Positions 11,701-23,489 of a DNA stretch of 64,000 bases are shown here, in pieces; within the stretch, counting starts at the first letter, position 1; each line of letters begins with the position of its first letter. The stretch lies in assembly GCA_029990175.1 (NCBI GenBank), contig JARKIP010000005.1:48287001-48351000 (forward strand). Direction: 5' to 3'. This DNA is from Petunia secreta. Taxonomy: Eukaryota; Streptophyta; Magnoliopsida; Solanales; Solanaceae. The notes below the pieces were generated by a model. That model was not told the DNA's origin. It ran no database searches and saw only the letters and a list, made by a program, of their open reading frames with translations. The position numbers were made by a program, and so were the translations under genes.

Positions 11701-13651
11701 TGGTGTTGAAGTCGACGAGTCAAAAGTCGAAGCCATAAAAGATTGGCCAACTTCAACCTCGGTATCACAAGTTCGTAGCTTCCATGGCTTAGCTAGCTTT
11801 TACCGAAGGTTCGTTCGTGACTTTAGCACCGTGGCAGCTCCTTTAACCGAGCTGGTTAAGAAAGACCATCCATTTGTATGGGAAGAGTCCCAAGAAAGGG
11901 CTTTCCAAGAGTTGAAACGGAGGCTTTACTCTGCCCCGTTGTTGCAACTCCCTGACTTCGGCAAAGCATTCGAAGTCGAGTGTGATGCATCTGGAGTTGG
12001 GATCGGAGGAGTGCTGATGCAAGAATCAAAGCCGATCGCTTACTTTAGCGAAAAGCTTAAGGGTGCAACCTTGAATTACTCTACGTATGACAAGGAATTG
12101 TATGCCCTCGTTCGAGCACTCGCCCATTGGCAGCATTATTTGTGGCCTCGAGAGTTTGTGATCAAAAGTGATCATGAATCCTTGAGGCACCTCCGAGGAC
12201 AGGAGAAATTGAACCGAAGACATGCCAAGTGGGTAGAATTCATTGAAAGCTTTCCCTATGTAATTCATTAAATAAAGGGTAAATACAGTGTTGTGGCCGA
12301 TGCGCTATCAAGGAAATTTTCCTTAGCGACCACTCTCGCCTCTAGGCTCATGGGATTTAAAAGCATCAAGTCGATGTACGAAGACGATCCCAAGCTGAAA
12401 TGCGCTCGTGACGCAATCTTGAGTGGCCGAAGGGTTGAGAAATATCAGTGGCACGATGGTTACCTCTTCAAGAATGGGAGGGTTTGTGTGCCAGTGTCAT
12501 CATGGAGAGAGCTCTTAGTTCGAGAAGCTCACTCTGGAGGCCTGATGAGACACTGCGGTGTCGACAAAACTCTTGGTATCTTGACCGAGCAGTTCCATTG
12601 GCCCAAAATGCGACGAGATGTGGAAAAGCTTTGCTACGCTTGTCTCGTTTGCAAGAAAGCTAAATCGAAGTCCAACCCTCATGGTTTGTATATCCCATTG
12701 CCTGTGCCTGATCGACCTTGGGTTGATATATCCATGGACTTTGTGTTGGGATTACCAAGGTCGGGGGGAGGACATGATAACATCTTTGTTGTTGTTGACC
12801 GTTTTTCAAAAATGCCTCACTTTATTCCTTGCAAAAAGTGTGACGATGCACAACATGTAGCTACATTGTTTGTTTCTAATGTGTTGAAATTGCATGGCGT
12901 GCCTCGTACTATTGTGAGTGATCGAGTCTCAAAATTCTTGAGTCATTTTTGGAAATGCTTGTGGGGTGCCCTCGGCACCAAGTTACTATTCTCGACGTCT
13001 CACCATCCTCAGACTGATGGACAGACCGAGGTAGTTAACCGAACCTTGGGATCTTTGCTTCGAGCAATGACCAAAGGCAAGGTTGGGAACTAGGCTGATC
13101 GTTTGCCCATGATGGAGTTTGCATACAATCGAACGGTGCATAGAATGATCAACATGACCCCGTTTGAATGTGTGTATGGTTTTAATCCTTTGATTCCACT
13201 TGATTTAACCCCATTGCTTCGAGATTCTGTTGTTGATCTTGAAGGTACTCGGCGAGCCACTGCCTTGATTGAGTTACATAAAAAGGTGAAGAAGAACCTC
13301 GAGGAAGCTTATGCAAAGGTTGCCTTAAAGAAAAACAAGGGGCGTAAAAAGCTGGAATTGAAGAAGGGAGATTGGATTTGGATTTACTTCCGAAAGGAAC
13401 GCTTTCCGAACCAAAGGAAAGCAAAGTTGGCTCCTCGAGGGGATGGTCCATTTCAAGTGTTGACCAAGATCAACAACAATGCTTACGTGATCGACCTCCC
13501 TGGTGAGTATAACGTGTCCAACACCTTTAATGTTGCTGACTTAGTTCCTTGTGTTGTAGGTCAAACTTCGGAGGACGAGGAGTGCTCGATTTTGAGGACG
13601 AAATCTTCTCAAGAAGGGGAGGATGATGCAGCCCGAACACGTGTTGATTAA
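8795..13651 (+). pseudogene. gag-pol polyprotein of CRM-type element, seven in-frame stops
   Basis: One continuous frame of about 1618 codons with no frameshift. Gag starts at ATG 8795; its CYKCKGYGHMAKEC knuckle lies around 10090-10131. Protease has DSG rather than DTG (about 10390). RT runs from about 11040, with the polymerase motif YFDD at about 11540. RNase H follows, with DASGVGIGGVL near 11980. Integrase has an HHCC region (about 12530-12655), a DDE core with HHPQTDGQTEVVNR (about 13000), and the CRM-type C-terminus. Premature stops lie at 9122 (TGA), 9545 (TAG), 10181 (TAA), 10718 (TAA), 11378 (TGA), 12269 (TAA) and 13091 (TAG). The ones whose original residue is clear from family conservation (R at 11378, W at 9545 and 13091) are single C-to-T or G-to-A changes. 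The final stop lies 28 bases inside the 3' LTR. No chromodomain is present. Confidence 0.88.
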
Positions 13652-14354
13652 GTGTTCGATCCATCGAGGAGACCAGTGACACGAAGCCAAGCCAAGCTGC
13701 TGCACGATGTGCACATTCACTTGGCCTGGCCGAAGGAAAGCAATTGCTCCGAAGCTGAGTGGCCGGGCTCAAGAACCGAGGGCGTCATCTTCAAATTTGA
13801 GCCCGAGGATACAGTGACCGAACACCAACAAATTGTGTTCGAAGACAAGTGAGCGCCCGAGGACAATGAGTTCGAGCAAGCAACCGTGCACCGAAATCAA
13901 GGCTGCCGAACACACACTTAGCTCAGCCCTGCATGGCTTGTTTTTATTAGTCACTTGTGACTATTTACTACTTTATCCTTAGCATAGCCTATAAATATTC
14001 TACTTCATTTCATTGTAGAGGCACCAGTTTTTAGTATATGAAAAATATAGCAAGTGCTATTGTGAGTCTCCGATGGAGCCGAACCCCGACGTGGGCTTTT
14101 TAAAGAACTTGTGTCAATCAGTGTTATTCGTTTGAACAATTTCTTCTTGATTATTCAATTTGCAAGAAGCGGGTCTTTCTTGAGGATTGTTGCATAGTAT
14201 AGGTGCGTCTTGATTTCGTTTCAATCGAGCTTTGAGACAGGTTCCTCACTGTTCTTTTGAATCGAAGCAAGATTTGTCTTGCTTCTATCTTTTATTTCCT
14301 GATTGTTTCCTTCCGTGTTCGTGTTTAGCATTTTCCTTGGCTTTGCTTGCACCA
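13624..14354 (+). repeat. 3' LTR of CRM-type element
   Basis: 731 bp, same ends as the 5' copy. The polypurine tract aagaaggggagga lies directly upstream (about 13611-13623). The right flank AGGTT repeats the left flank. Confidence 0.9.
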
Positions 14355-14395
14355 AGGTTTCCACATCAGACATCCAAGAAGTCCAAAAGATAAAT
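14355..14395. repeat. Continuation of the interrupted old LTR
   Basis: The sequence after the CRM 3' LTR (ccaagaagtccaaaagataaa) continues the LTR sequence broken off at 6857. The uninterrupted relative is at 20520-20575. Confidence 0.7.
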
Positions 14396-15260
14396 TGACA
14401 CGACCCGGAATCCGACTAGGCCGTGCGGGCACCCAACATTCTCCCCTAGACCCGTCGGGCGAACCCTTACCAATTAAATTAGAAAAATATATATAATTCA
14501 ATTCATAAATAAGAACAAGACTTAGAAAAGCACAGACATACTGATACTTCTAAGCTGTACAAATGAAATTACAGCTGACTACCTAACATACTAGGTTTAG
14601 GGCTATCCAGACTAGACATCTAAGAGTACAAAAGTAGACAACTACCTCCTGAAGGGAGCAAAATACAACTGAAATAATAATCAATAAATTGGTGGCCATC
14701 CGGAATGAAATCTAGCTCACCCTGACAGCTGAAGTCGTCTTCGCTCCTTCACAACGTGGCGAACTCAATCCTGGAGCGAACCTGCCGAAACGAAACATAT
14801 AGACAAAAAAAACAACAAACAAGGGTGAGTCAAAATGACTCAATAAGTGGGGCAGACTACCCACTTCAAAGAATAGGATAGCTAGCCAGGGAGAAGAAAA
14901 ATAGGTAAACAAAATCCATCTTATTTAAACTATAAAAGGGCAGAGCCAGATAATAACTGGAAACACGTATGAAACCATAAACAACAAGGGACACAAGACA
15001 GACAGAACATATAGGTTTTTAAGCATCCCGAACATATCAACAATCAAAAATACATGCTGTTGCGGCGTGCAACTGATCCATACATTTATACTGTTGCGTG
15101 CAACCCGATCCTGTATTTTATACTGTTATAGGTACTGTTATAGTGTGCAACCCGATCAATATATTTATACTGTTGCAGCGTGCAACCCGATCCATATATT
15201 CATACTGTCGCGGTGTGAGCATTACTCTGAGGATGGAATGTCGTACTGAGCTACACCTGG
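14396..15260 (-). repeat. LTR-like block (3' side) with 40-bp-scale minisatellite
   Basis: Begins tgacacgacccgg, the usual inner-to-outer end of this LTR group. At about 15055-15225 there are four imperfect copies of a segment containing gtgcaacccgatcc, followed by tactgtt. Integrase sequence is truncated where this block begins, so the normal 3' end of pol is missing. Confidence 0.6.
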
Positions 15261-15289
15261 GTCCCCAACTCTCTCTAAAAAGACTGCTA

Positions 15290-15839
15290 GAACTAAGAAG
15301 TAAACTAGGAACTACGACCAAATATAATTATTATAGGAGTACCATGCAGCTTAACCACCTGAAAATGAATACCTGAGCCAATCTCTGAGATGAATCATTA
15401 GTCTTCACAGGGATGAAATAAGTTGATTTAGTCAGTGTAGCAACAATAACGCAGACTGATTCATGTCGCCATAGGGTCATTGGCAGACCAACTACAAACT
15501 CCATCGTGATCTGCTCCCATTTCCACTCTGGAACGGGTAATGCCTGAGCCGATCCTACAGTCTCCGGCGCTCGAACTTAACCTACTGACAGTTCAAGCAG
15601 CGAGACACATAATAGAACAAGTCTCTCTTCATCCCTTTCAACCAATATAACTCTCGAAGGTCCTGATACATCTTAGCAATGCCTGGATTAATAGTATAAT
15701 GCAAGCTATGAGCCTCGCGAAGCACTGACATCCTCAAATCTTCAACATCAAGGATAAAAAGCCGGCCATTAAACCAAAGAATGCCATCTAAGTCAAGCTC
15801 AAAAGAAGGAACTCCTCTACTTAAGACACGATCATGCAA
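15290..15839 (-). pseudogene. Integrase remnant of Tekay-like element
   Basis: The zinc-binding region is at 15839-15582 (AHSLHYTINPGIAKMYQDL, then CLNC). A broken catalytic-core start follows at about 15535-15290 (WKWEQITMEFVVGLP, then VKLHGTP). The second half of the core, including the glutamate, is absent. Frames change between the parts. Confidence 0.7.
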
Positions 15840-16129
15840 CTCCTACAAATAAGGATCCTCGAACTATCTTCTCTTAATCTGACTGGCTAAGAAAAATAGA
15901 GCCCAATATATGTTAAGACTGGACTGGAGTCTGGGTGAATAAAAAACACGCCAGAGTCGCCAAAAGACTGCAACTCACGGGCCAAGGGTCTCTTGTTAGC
16001 ATAAAGAAAAGCCATGTACCCATACACTTCCTGCTCAAAGCATCTGCTACAATATTTACCTTTCCATGATGATAACAGATGGTGAGATCTTAATCTTTAA
16101 TCAACTCAAGCCACCTCTGTTGCCAGCCA

Positions 16130-17400
16130 TTAAGATCCTTCTAAGACAAGAGATAATGCAAGCGCTTCTGATCGGTATACACCTCCCAAGGCTTGCCACA
16201 AAAGATAGTGCCTCCAAATCATTAGAGTGAAGACCACAGCTACCAACTCTAGATCATGAGTCAGATAATTCTTTTCACTAGGCTTCAGCTGCCTGGAAAC
16301 ATAAGAAATCATCCTCTCGTACTGTATAAGAATACAACCGAGGCCCATATGGGACGCATCGCAATAGACTACAAATCCACATGTACCAAAAGGAAGAAAT
16401 AGCACTAGAACTCAAGTCAATAAGGCCTTGAGCTTCTGGCGGGTCGCCTCACACTCATCGAATCATCATAACTGAACCGCTTTCTAAATCAGGCGAGTTA
16501 GGAGAGTTTAAATAGTGGAGAACTTCTCCGCGAACCTCCGATAATAACCTATCAATCCAAACAAGTTAGTATCTCTATCAGAGTGGTAGGACGAGGCAAA
16601 TTTTGCACCGCCTCAATTTGATCAACCTTCATACCCTCACCGGATACCATGTGACCTAAGAATGCCATATAATCAAGCTAGAACTCGTATTTTGAGAACT
16701 TGGCAAACAACTTAAGATCATTGAGGTTCTAAAGATCTACCCTCAAATGATAATCATGTTCCTCATTGCAAGAATAGATAAGAATGTCATCGATGAAGAC
16801 AATGATAAAGGAATCGAGGAACGGCTTGAAGACCCAGTTTGTGAGATCCATAAAGGCTAGAGGGGCATTAGTCAACCTAAAAGACAAAACTAGGAACTCT
16901 TAATGGCTGTAAAGAGTATTGAATGCAATCTACGGGATATCTGATTCCTACATTTTCAACTTATGATAGCTAGACCGCAAATTAATCTTAGAAAAGAATT
17001 TGGCATCCTGAAACTGATCAAACAAATCATCAATAAGAGGCAATGGGTACTTGTCCTTGATTTTTACCTTATTCAACTATCGATAATCAAACACATCCGC
17101 ATGGTCCCACACTTCTTCTTCGCGAACACAACAGGACCACCGCATGAAGAAACACTTGGCCTAGTGAAACCCTTATCAAGCAAGGCCTGAAACTGCACCT
17201 TCAACTCCTTCAACTCTGGTGGAGCCATGCGATAAGAAGGGATGCAAATAGGCTGAGTCCCTGGCACTACATCAATGCCAAACTCGATCTCTGGATCAGG
17301 AGAAAGAGTTGGAAGATCATTTGGAAATATATTAGAGAACTCCCTCACAACAGGGACTGTGTGAAGGGACGGAATCTCCATAGAAGTATCTCGAACCATG
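16130..17400 (-). pseudogene. RT and RNase H remnant of Tekay-like element
   Basis: The N-terminal RT segment is at 17399-17073 (YRMAPPELKELK, then FARPSVSSCGGPVVFAKKK-like text). The RNase H segment is at 16405-16130 (VYCDASHMGLGC, YVSRQLKPSEKNY). The intervening palm region is present only as short frameshifted pieces (about 16530-16980). It cannot encode an active enzyme. Confidence 0.75.
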
Positions 17401-17411
17401 GTAAGATACGC

Positions 17412-17910
17412 CTAATACCTCTTATTTATCATCCGCCTCGTCTGCATATATGAGATAATACACCCTATAGATGGAAACTGAGAACCTTGCCACACTACCG
17501 GCTCCAAACTAGGAAGAGACAATAGAATAAACTTAGCATGACAATCCAAGGTGGCATAACACCTACGATGCCAACCAATACATGCCGATGATAAAATCAA
17601 CATCAACCATATCTAGGATTGGAAGTTCTACCAGGGTCTCATGATCCACAAAATATATAGTACTGGCTGGATAAACGTGATCCACCATAATAGAGTCTTT
17701 GACAGGTGTAGAAATACAGAATAGGTCACGGAGACGTATATAATTAACATGAAACCCAATAACAAAATAAGGAGAAACATACAAATAAATAGATCTGGGA
17801 TTCACCAAAGAATATGTATCTCGACCATAAAACAGATAAAGCACTTGTAACGATAGCTGGAGATTCCTCGGCATCCTGCATGGCTAACAATGCATATAGC
17901 TGTCTTTGTG
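17412..17910 (-). pseudogene. Protease remnant of Tekay-like element
   Basis: Minus-strand translation shows a retropepsin-like region with many stops, between the gag knuckle and RT. The active-site region is recognisable only loosely. Confidence 0.4.
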
Positions 17911-18097
17911 GTTGGGCTAAGTCGCCACTCTGAGAACAAACTCTAGAAGGACAACCAGAACTACGCCCGTGACCTTTACCAAGCGGTGGTGTACCTCTAG
18001 GTGACTGAGACCCTGAAGGGACACCCTAAGGCTGATGGTGCATAGGTGATAGAGGGCGAGAGAAAGGACGGCTACTGCCCTGCTACAGAATATAAAG

Positions 18098-18141
18098 GCA
18101 TTCCCTCTTATGATGCCCTGGTTCATGACAATGAAAATACC
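18098..18141 (-). pseudogene. Gag zinc knuckle remnant
   Basis: The minus strand reads YFHCHEPGHHKREC, a CX2CX4HX4C knuckle whose first cysteine has become tyrosine. The surrounding proline- and glycine-rich text is interrupted by stops. Confidence 0.6.
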
Positions 18142-18567
18142 CTGAGCCATACTAGCACTGCACAAAAACTTATGACTGCTATAAGGATACTAGGTTGACC
18201 CTGTCGAGGACCTAGGCGTGTTTACTAAACCACGCACTGGGGGCTGGACTGGCCTGACAGGTGGCCTCCTCTACTTCTGATGACTCTTACCTCCAGATGA
18301 GGTACTGGGCTGCTCCGGACCAAGGGACCTCTTTTTGCTCTAATTTATGGTATGCCTCATACCTCTGAGCAATATTTACAACAACACTAATTGAATCCCA
18401 ACCTCGATCTCTCGAGATATCTAGAACCTCAGAGAAGGGAAAAGCCCATTATTAAATCTCTGAACCTTCTCAGAAGGCTCATGAACAAATTCTGGAGCAT
18501 ATCTGGCCATCTTGGAAAACTCGATCTCATATTCTAAAACTAACATGTGGCCCTGCTCAATCCTCTC

Positions 18568-19275
18568 TGTAACAGCTCAAGCCCGCTAGTGATACTGTCT
18601 GCTTTGGGCCTAGGCCCGCGCAGCTTTAAAATGCATCACTAGGGATCATTCATGTGTTATGCCGATGTAGGACACTTAACCCTTCGCTGGGGTGTTACGT
18701 ACACCCCCTCTTATGGACTCAGCGTCCTTGCTGAAGTTTGCCCTGCCTTCCCAGGATTTGCCTAGACTCAGCGCTGAACTCTGTCCCATATCGACAAAGC
18801 TGATACGGAGTGGCTCTGATACCATCAGTAACAGCCGAAGTCCGCTAGTGATACTGTCCGCTTTGAACCTAGGCCCGCACGGCTTTAAAACGCGTCACTA
18901 GGGTCTAAGGCATGTGTACTTAATTACCCAGGATCACTCTTGTGTTATGCCGATGTGGGACACTTAACCCTTAGCTGGGGTGTTACATACACCCCCTCTT
19001 ATGGACTCAGCTTCCTAGCTAAGGTTTGCCTCGCCTTCCCGGGATTTTCCTAGACTCAGCGCTGAACTCTGTCCCACATCGACAAGGCTAACACGAAATG
19101 TCTCTGATACCATCTGTAACAGCCAGAGCCTGTTAGTGATACTGTCTGCTTTGGGTCTAGGCCCGCACGGCTTTAAAACGCGTCATTAAGGTCTAACGCA
19201 TGTGTACTTAAATACCCAGGATCACTCATGTGTTATGCCGATGTGGGACACTTAATCCTTAGCTGGGGTGTTACA
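18568..19275 (-). mobile_element. TRIM with three LTRs
   Basis: A 708-bp non-coding element of structure LTR, internal, LTR, internal, LTR, with a perfect target duplication CTCTC (18563-18567 and 19276-19280). LTRs lie at 18568-18699, 18827-18987 and 19115-19275. They run from tgtaacag to tgttaca. Primer-site complements (ctctgataccat) lie next to the second and third LTRs, which puts the element on the minus strand. Internal segments are only about 127 bp. Such miniature, tandem-LTR forms are known for plant TRIMs, which move using proteins of other elements. Confidence 0.88.
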
Positions 19276-19280
19276 CTCTC

Positions 19281-19990
19281 AAACTGGCAACGCATCTCAT
19301 CAAGGTTGGAAGGAACTTCTCCATGAACCTGCAAGAAAACTCGCTTCAATTCAGCTTAGGTAAGCCCTGCCCAGTTGATAGAAATATAGTCCACCAATCC
19401 TAAGCAGGAAAGAAGTATAATAAAACAGTACAATTCAAAATAGCCAAGTCTCTAAAATACACTAATATCGATCTACGAATTCACAAGGATTATCTGATAC
19501 ATAGCCTGAGAATGTCAGAGGATTGAGCCTTGTAAAATAATATAGGCTCTTTGGATTTCTTGGCTGAACTGCTATTTGGGTTGGCTGACAAGCCTGAACA
19601 ATCAGAGGCACAACACCTACTGCCTTTGGAATAGGATCTACCGGAGTCTGAGCCACTGGATCAATATTAAGGGCAGGAATAAGGGCTCCCTCAGCTGGAG
19701 CATCAACATCAACTGCAACCCGAGGGGATGCCTGGGGCATGGGATGTCCCTGGGGCAACTGAGCTGCAAAGAATCTCATAAAAGCATCTTGGTAGAGCCG
19801 GGGGGAACTACAAAGCCCTGCTCCCCCTGCCCACCAGATTCTAGCACTATTGGGCCCTGAGTAACTGGATCAGCAAGATCAACTACTCTTGAAGCCTGTG
19901 GAGCTCTACCTCTGCCTCAACCACGACGTCCACCACGGCCTCTAGCGCAACCAACACCTTCTCATACCAAAACAGCAATCAAGGGACTAC
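19281..19990 (-). pseudogene. Gag N-terminal remnant of Tekay-like element
   Basis: A readable piece at 19779-19462 (RFFAAQLPQGHPMPQ, then RLNPLTFSGYVSDNPCEFVDRY) is gag. The FSG and NPCEF text is typical of plant chromovirus gag. It is separated from the rest of gag by the TRIM. Confidence 0.65.
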
Positions 19991-20296
19991 CTTTGGCTCC
20001 TCCTCCTCTCGCTGAGCAATCACGCCCATTCTTACCATTTACTACAAATGATTTAATAAAAATATTTAGCTTTAAATAAGAAGGCTTACACACGATGAGA
20101 ACAGAAAGAAAGGAGACTGCCTAAATGCCTCAATAGTCTTTCGTAGATAGGTACGGATGAGAATATAAAGAAAGGAGACTGCCTAAATGCCTCAATAGTC
20201 TTTCGTAGATAGGTACGGACTTCTCCACTAGATTAGTAAGACTTTACTAGACACTGTCATGATTTGGAAAGACTCTAAATCGACTCTGATACCAAC

Positions 20297-22260
20297 TGAC
20301 ATGGTCTGAATTTTTGGCCGGGTTGTGCGTGCACCGGAAAACCTCCTGCTAAACCCGTCGGGCGAACCCTATCGTCTTACTCAATATGAACAACCTGAAA
20401 TTATCCTAAAAATTGATGAAGACTAACTTTAATAGCATAAAGTAGCTCCAAAAGATAGATATGTACAAGATGAACCTATATACATGTTATCTGAATAATA
20501 CAACTAATTATCCAAAATACATAGGTGTAGAGGTTTTCAGATTAGACATCTAAGAAGTCCAAAAGATAAATACATCTCCCAAATAGAGCAAAATAAGACA
20601 AAACTAGAATATCTACAACTACAGTCTCAACGAGCAAGCTGGCTCACCACAAACAACTAGAATCATCTTGCTCTTCTTCAATCACGCTACGGCTGGCAAG
20701 GTCCTAGAAATGAAAGACACAACAAGAAACAAAGAGGGAGTGCGTCATAAGGACTCAGTAAGTGAGGAGAAACTAGTGACCTCGAGGGATAGGTATTCTA
20801 GTCAAGTAAAAAGAACCACTACATGCAATCCACTTAGTCAATCAAAAATAAATAATGCACCAAGTCCATACAGCTCACAAAACACACATAATGATATGAA
20901 ATAAATGTATTATGATGCAATTGGGTTACATGTGCACGAAACCTATCTTCAGCGTGGGACTCTAATCGTCTACCGGGAAATATATGCAATAGTAACCCTT
21001 CACCAGCGTGGGACTCTTATCGACTACCGGGAAGTATACTATAAGTCCAAAACATGAGTACAATACTCATATACTCAATGCAATATCAAAAGAAATCACT
21101 ATATATGATATACAGTGTAAACCCAAAGCTAAGGCATAGGAATTATGCTTATCGCCAGCTATACATGTAAGAAACACATGATATATTATCCATAAGGTCA
21201 AAGGCCGTCAAAAAGATGGACATAATCACTTACCTCAATTAAATCCTAGGTCAATGAAGCTATTTCAAAACCTCTTTTCCTATCCGGCCTCCCTCAACAT
21301 GATCTCTTTCTTAGAGAAAGAAACATATTCGCACATATAAGTGCCCATAGAATGACTATTTAACGTTTTAGACAAAAATAAAATGGAAAATTACCAAAAT
21401 TACCCTTGGCCGGACTTAGCCGAAAACCCATAAATTATATCTTTTTGGACTTCCCATAGCTTCACGGGTCCAAACATATAATTAGTTTCCAAAATTATTT
21501 TCGATTTTATTAATTTCCCTAATTTCATTAATTTTAGGTTCCAACCCTTTTTTTCCAATTCAATTTAAGAAATTCTAACTCCCAGATAACATAATTAATG
21601 AATTAGGAACATTACCTAGTGTTATAAGATATTGGTGTATAAATCTAAGCTTCAAACAGACTAATGATGACTGAAATCGAGTTCGGAACAAATGGGCCGA
21701 CTACAACCTTTTATACCCCCTCTGTAGTAAGCTTAGCACCAGAAAATGCAGAAAATTGCACCAGCAGCTACTGGTGCTGCAATTCAGGACCAAACAGGAC
21801 CCTAGGAAGCTCGAAATGACCCCAAATTTTACATGCAATTCATACATGACATGCTCGCAAATACAGATTTTGAATCAGATCTCCGAAACTCAAGATAGGG
21901 GTCCCATAGGAAGAGGTCAATTTTTTAACGTTCGAAATACGACCTTGGAATTTTCTTCCGTAAGTTCCCATAGGTCACAAATGACCATACAAACCTAACT
22001 GCACTTTCATATTTCGAATCAGAGCTCATTTGCTTAAATCGAGATCGAAAACCTCTATTGAGCTTTATCAACAATTTTGGCAAAGAGCTTCTCCGAAAAC
22101 CTACCAAACGAGGTCCGAATCAGCTCAAATTTTACAAACATATCCTAATGGACCTTACGAGCTTATAAGACTACTGGCACGCCAATCAGAGTCCTAACTC
22201 TCGAAATGACTAGCTAAGTTCGTTTTAAATAGGGTGCGCATTTCTAAGGAAATAATTTCA
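20297..22260 (-). repeat. 5' LTR of Tekay-like element
   Basis: Starts tgacatggtctg directly after the primer-site complement. Holds two copies of a cagcgtgggactct...cgnctaccggga motif near 20950-21035. The outer end is not exactly placed. Confidence 0.55.
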
Positions 22261-22439
22261 CACACCCTTAGCTGAGCTCAACATTGAATACTGAGGTAAA
22301 TATTTGCATTCCTAACAAGTTAACCACAACATCTTCATTTGTAGTCATGCATATATGACAGGAATCTCCTCAAAAATAATTTCACACACTCTCAACGAGA
22401 ATGCCCTGCCCTTATGTCAAGCAAAAGAGGAGGAATGAG

Positions 22440-22674
22440 GGACGTGTCAAAGATAAGCTAACATTTGATGAAGTAAGAAACTGTTAAATTTGAATTTGAG
22501 AGGCTCACTACCAATATTGGTTAGCCAATGTGGTAATGGTGCCGAAGAAAAATGGCAAGTGACGAGTTTGTATGGATTTGAAAGACTTGACAAAACTTGC
22601 CCAAAGTATATGTATCCACAAACCAACATAGATCAGCTTGTGGATGCGACTGATTAGCACGAGCTGCTGAATTT
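22440..22674 (+). pseudogene. Fragment of gypsy reverse transcriptase
   Basis: The plus strand reads WLANVVMVPKKNGK, stop, RVCMD, and later IDQLVDAT and HELLNF. This is the N-terminal RT motif series of Tat-like gypsy elements, with stops and a frameshift. It ends exactly where a copia LTR candidate begins. Confidence 0.6.
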
Positions 22675-22854
22675 TGTAAAATAAAAGACAATGGAGGAAC
22701 TTTCTGTATCGTATTATTCCAAGAACCAAAGCTCTTTATACATGTAGAATGTGGTCTATCTAAGGAAATAGAATCAATAGGATCCTAAAAAGTCTCTTCT
22801 TGATAGTAAGCTACATATACTATGTGTAAAAATGTCTATGTACATATTCCAACA
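22675..22854 (-). repeat. Candidate 3' LTR of a Ty1/copia element
   Basis: On the minus strand it reads TGTTGGAATATG at its start and TTTTACA at its end, about 180 bp. It follows a purine tract (AAGGGGAG) directly downstream of copia RNase H. The partner 5' LTR was not found. Confidence 0.45.
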
Positions 22855-22859
22855 CTCCC

Positions 22860-23310
22860 CTTCCAGTTTGAGCATAGATATTAATCATGCCCAACTTGTT
22901 ACAAAGATAATTGACCCGAGTCCCATTCAGTTGCTTTGAGAACAAACTTTGTAGTTGCTCTCCTATCCTCACATAGTCGGTGGAGATTAAATTATTCTCA
23001 ATCTTCTCCCCAATAAAATGAAAATCCACCTCAATATGATTGGTTCGTTCATGATACATTAGATTTGGGCGGTATATAGAAAAGCTTGATTATCACAACA
23101 AAGCTTGGATGGAATATGATGTTTCAACCCAATATCAGTTAGAATGTGACGTATCCATGTAACCTCACATATTGATTGTAACATAGCTCTATACTCTAAT
23201 TCTGCTCTTGAGCATGACAGAACATTCTTTTTCTTACTTCTCCATGATACCAAGTTTCCACCAACCAATAAAGGGTCAATGCAATTGGCATTAGTACCAT
23301 TAACCTTTAG
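22860..23310 (-). pseudogene. Ty1/copia RNase H, C-terminal part
   Basis: Contains GGNLVSWRSKKKNVLSCSRA, ELEYRAM, then after a frame break near 23059 YHERTNHIEVDFHFIGEKI and QLNGTRVNYLCNKLGMINI. This is the standard end of copia polyproteins. It joins 23311-23490, a short helical open stretch (LSAEIRRMRTEVEGVRDRV) that is not copia RNase H and may be from another gag-like gene. Confidence 0.75.
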
Positions 23311-23489
23311 CAAGAATCTTCTATACACATCAACTTCAATGTCAAACCTACTCATTCTATGGTTTCGCATAGTTTCTTCTAAGTAAGAACCTGATTGATC
23401 ATGAATAGTAAAACTATCAACTCGATCTCTCACTCCCTCTACCTCAGTCCTCATCCTTCTTATTTCAGCCGAGAGGTTAGACATGGTCA

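Larger units (their letters stand above)
6858..14354 (+). mobile_element. CRM-type Ty3/gypsy retrotransposon, complete
   Basis: Full-length element of 7497 bp with equal 731-bp LTRs and a perfect 5-bp target duplication AGGTT (6853-6857 and 14355-14359). A tRNA-Met type primer site lies at 7592-7602 and a purine tract just before 13624. Internal order is leader, gag, protease, RT, RNase H, integrase. The integrase C-terminus (KGDWIWIYFRKERFPNQR, GDGPFQVL, LPGEYNVSNTFNVADL) and the extension of the polyprotein into the 3' LTR are hallmarks of CRM centromeric elements. It is inserted within an older gypsy LTR. By eye the LTRs differ at roughly 17-20 positions, mostly transitions. Confidence 0.9.
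14396..22260 (-). mobile_element. Decayed Tekay/Del-like Ty3/gypsy element(s)
   Basis: On the minus strand, gag, protease, RT, RNase H and integrase remnants lie between two LTR-like blocks. The reading frames are heavily broken. The two LTR-like blocks share the start tgaca and the gtcgggcgaaccc core but are quite diverged. They may therefore belong to related families rather than be a true pair. The right LTR abuts a primer-site complement (gactctgataccaac, 20282-20296). A TRIM is inserted in gag. The right boundary near 22260 is approximate. Confidence 0.65.

Noticed and set aside
13540..13651. Chromodomain at the end of the CRM-type integrase
   Set aside because: The C-terminal tail after the LPGEYNV region is short and acidic and has no chromodomain pattern.
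18692..18901. 69-codon open frame
   Set aside because: Lies across the TRIM LTR and internal region, which is non-coding.
20297..22260. Firm pairing of this LTR with the block at 14396-15260
   Set aside because: Both are of the same general type, but similarity is confined to the ends, so they may come from different elements.
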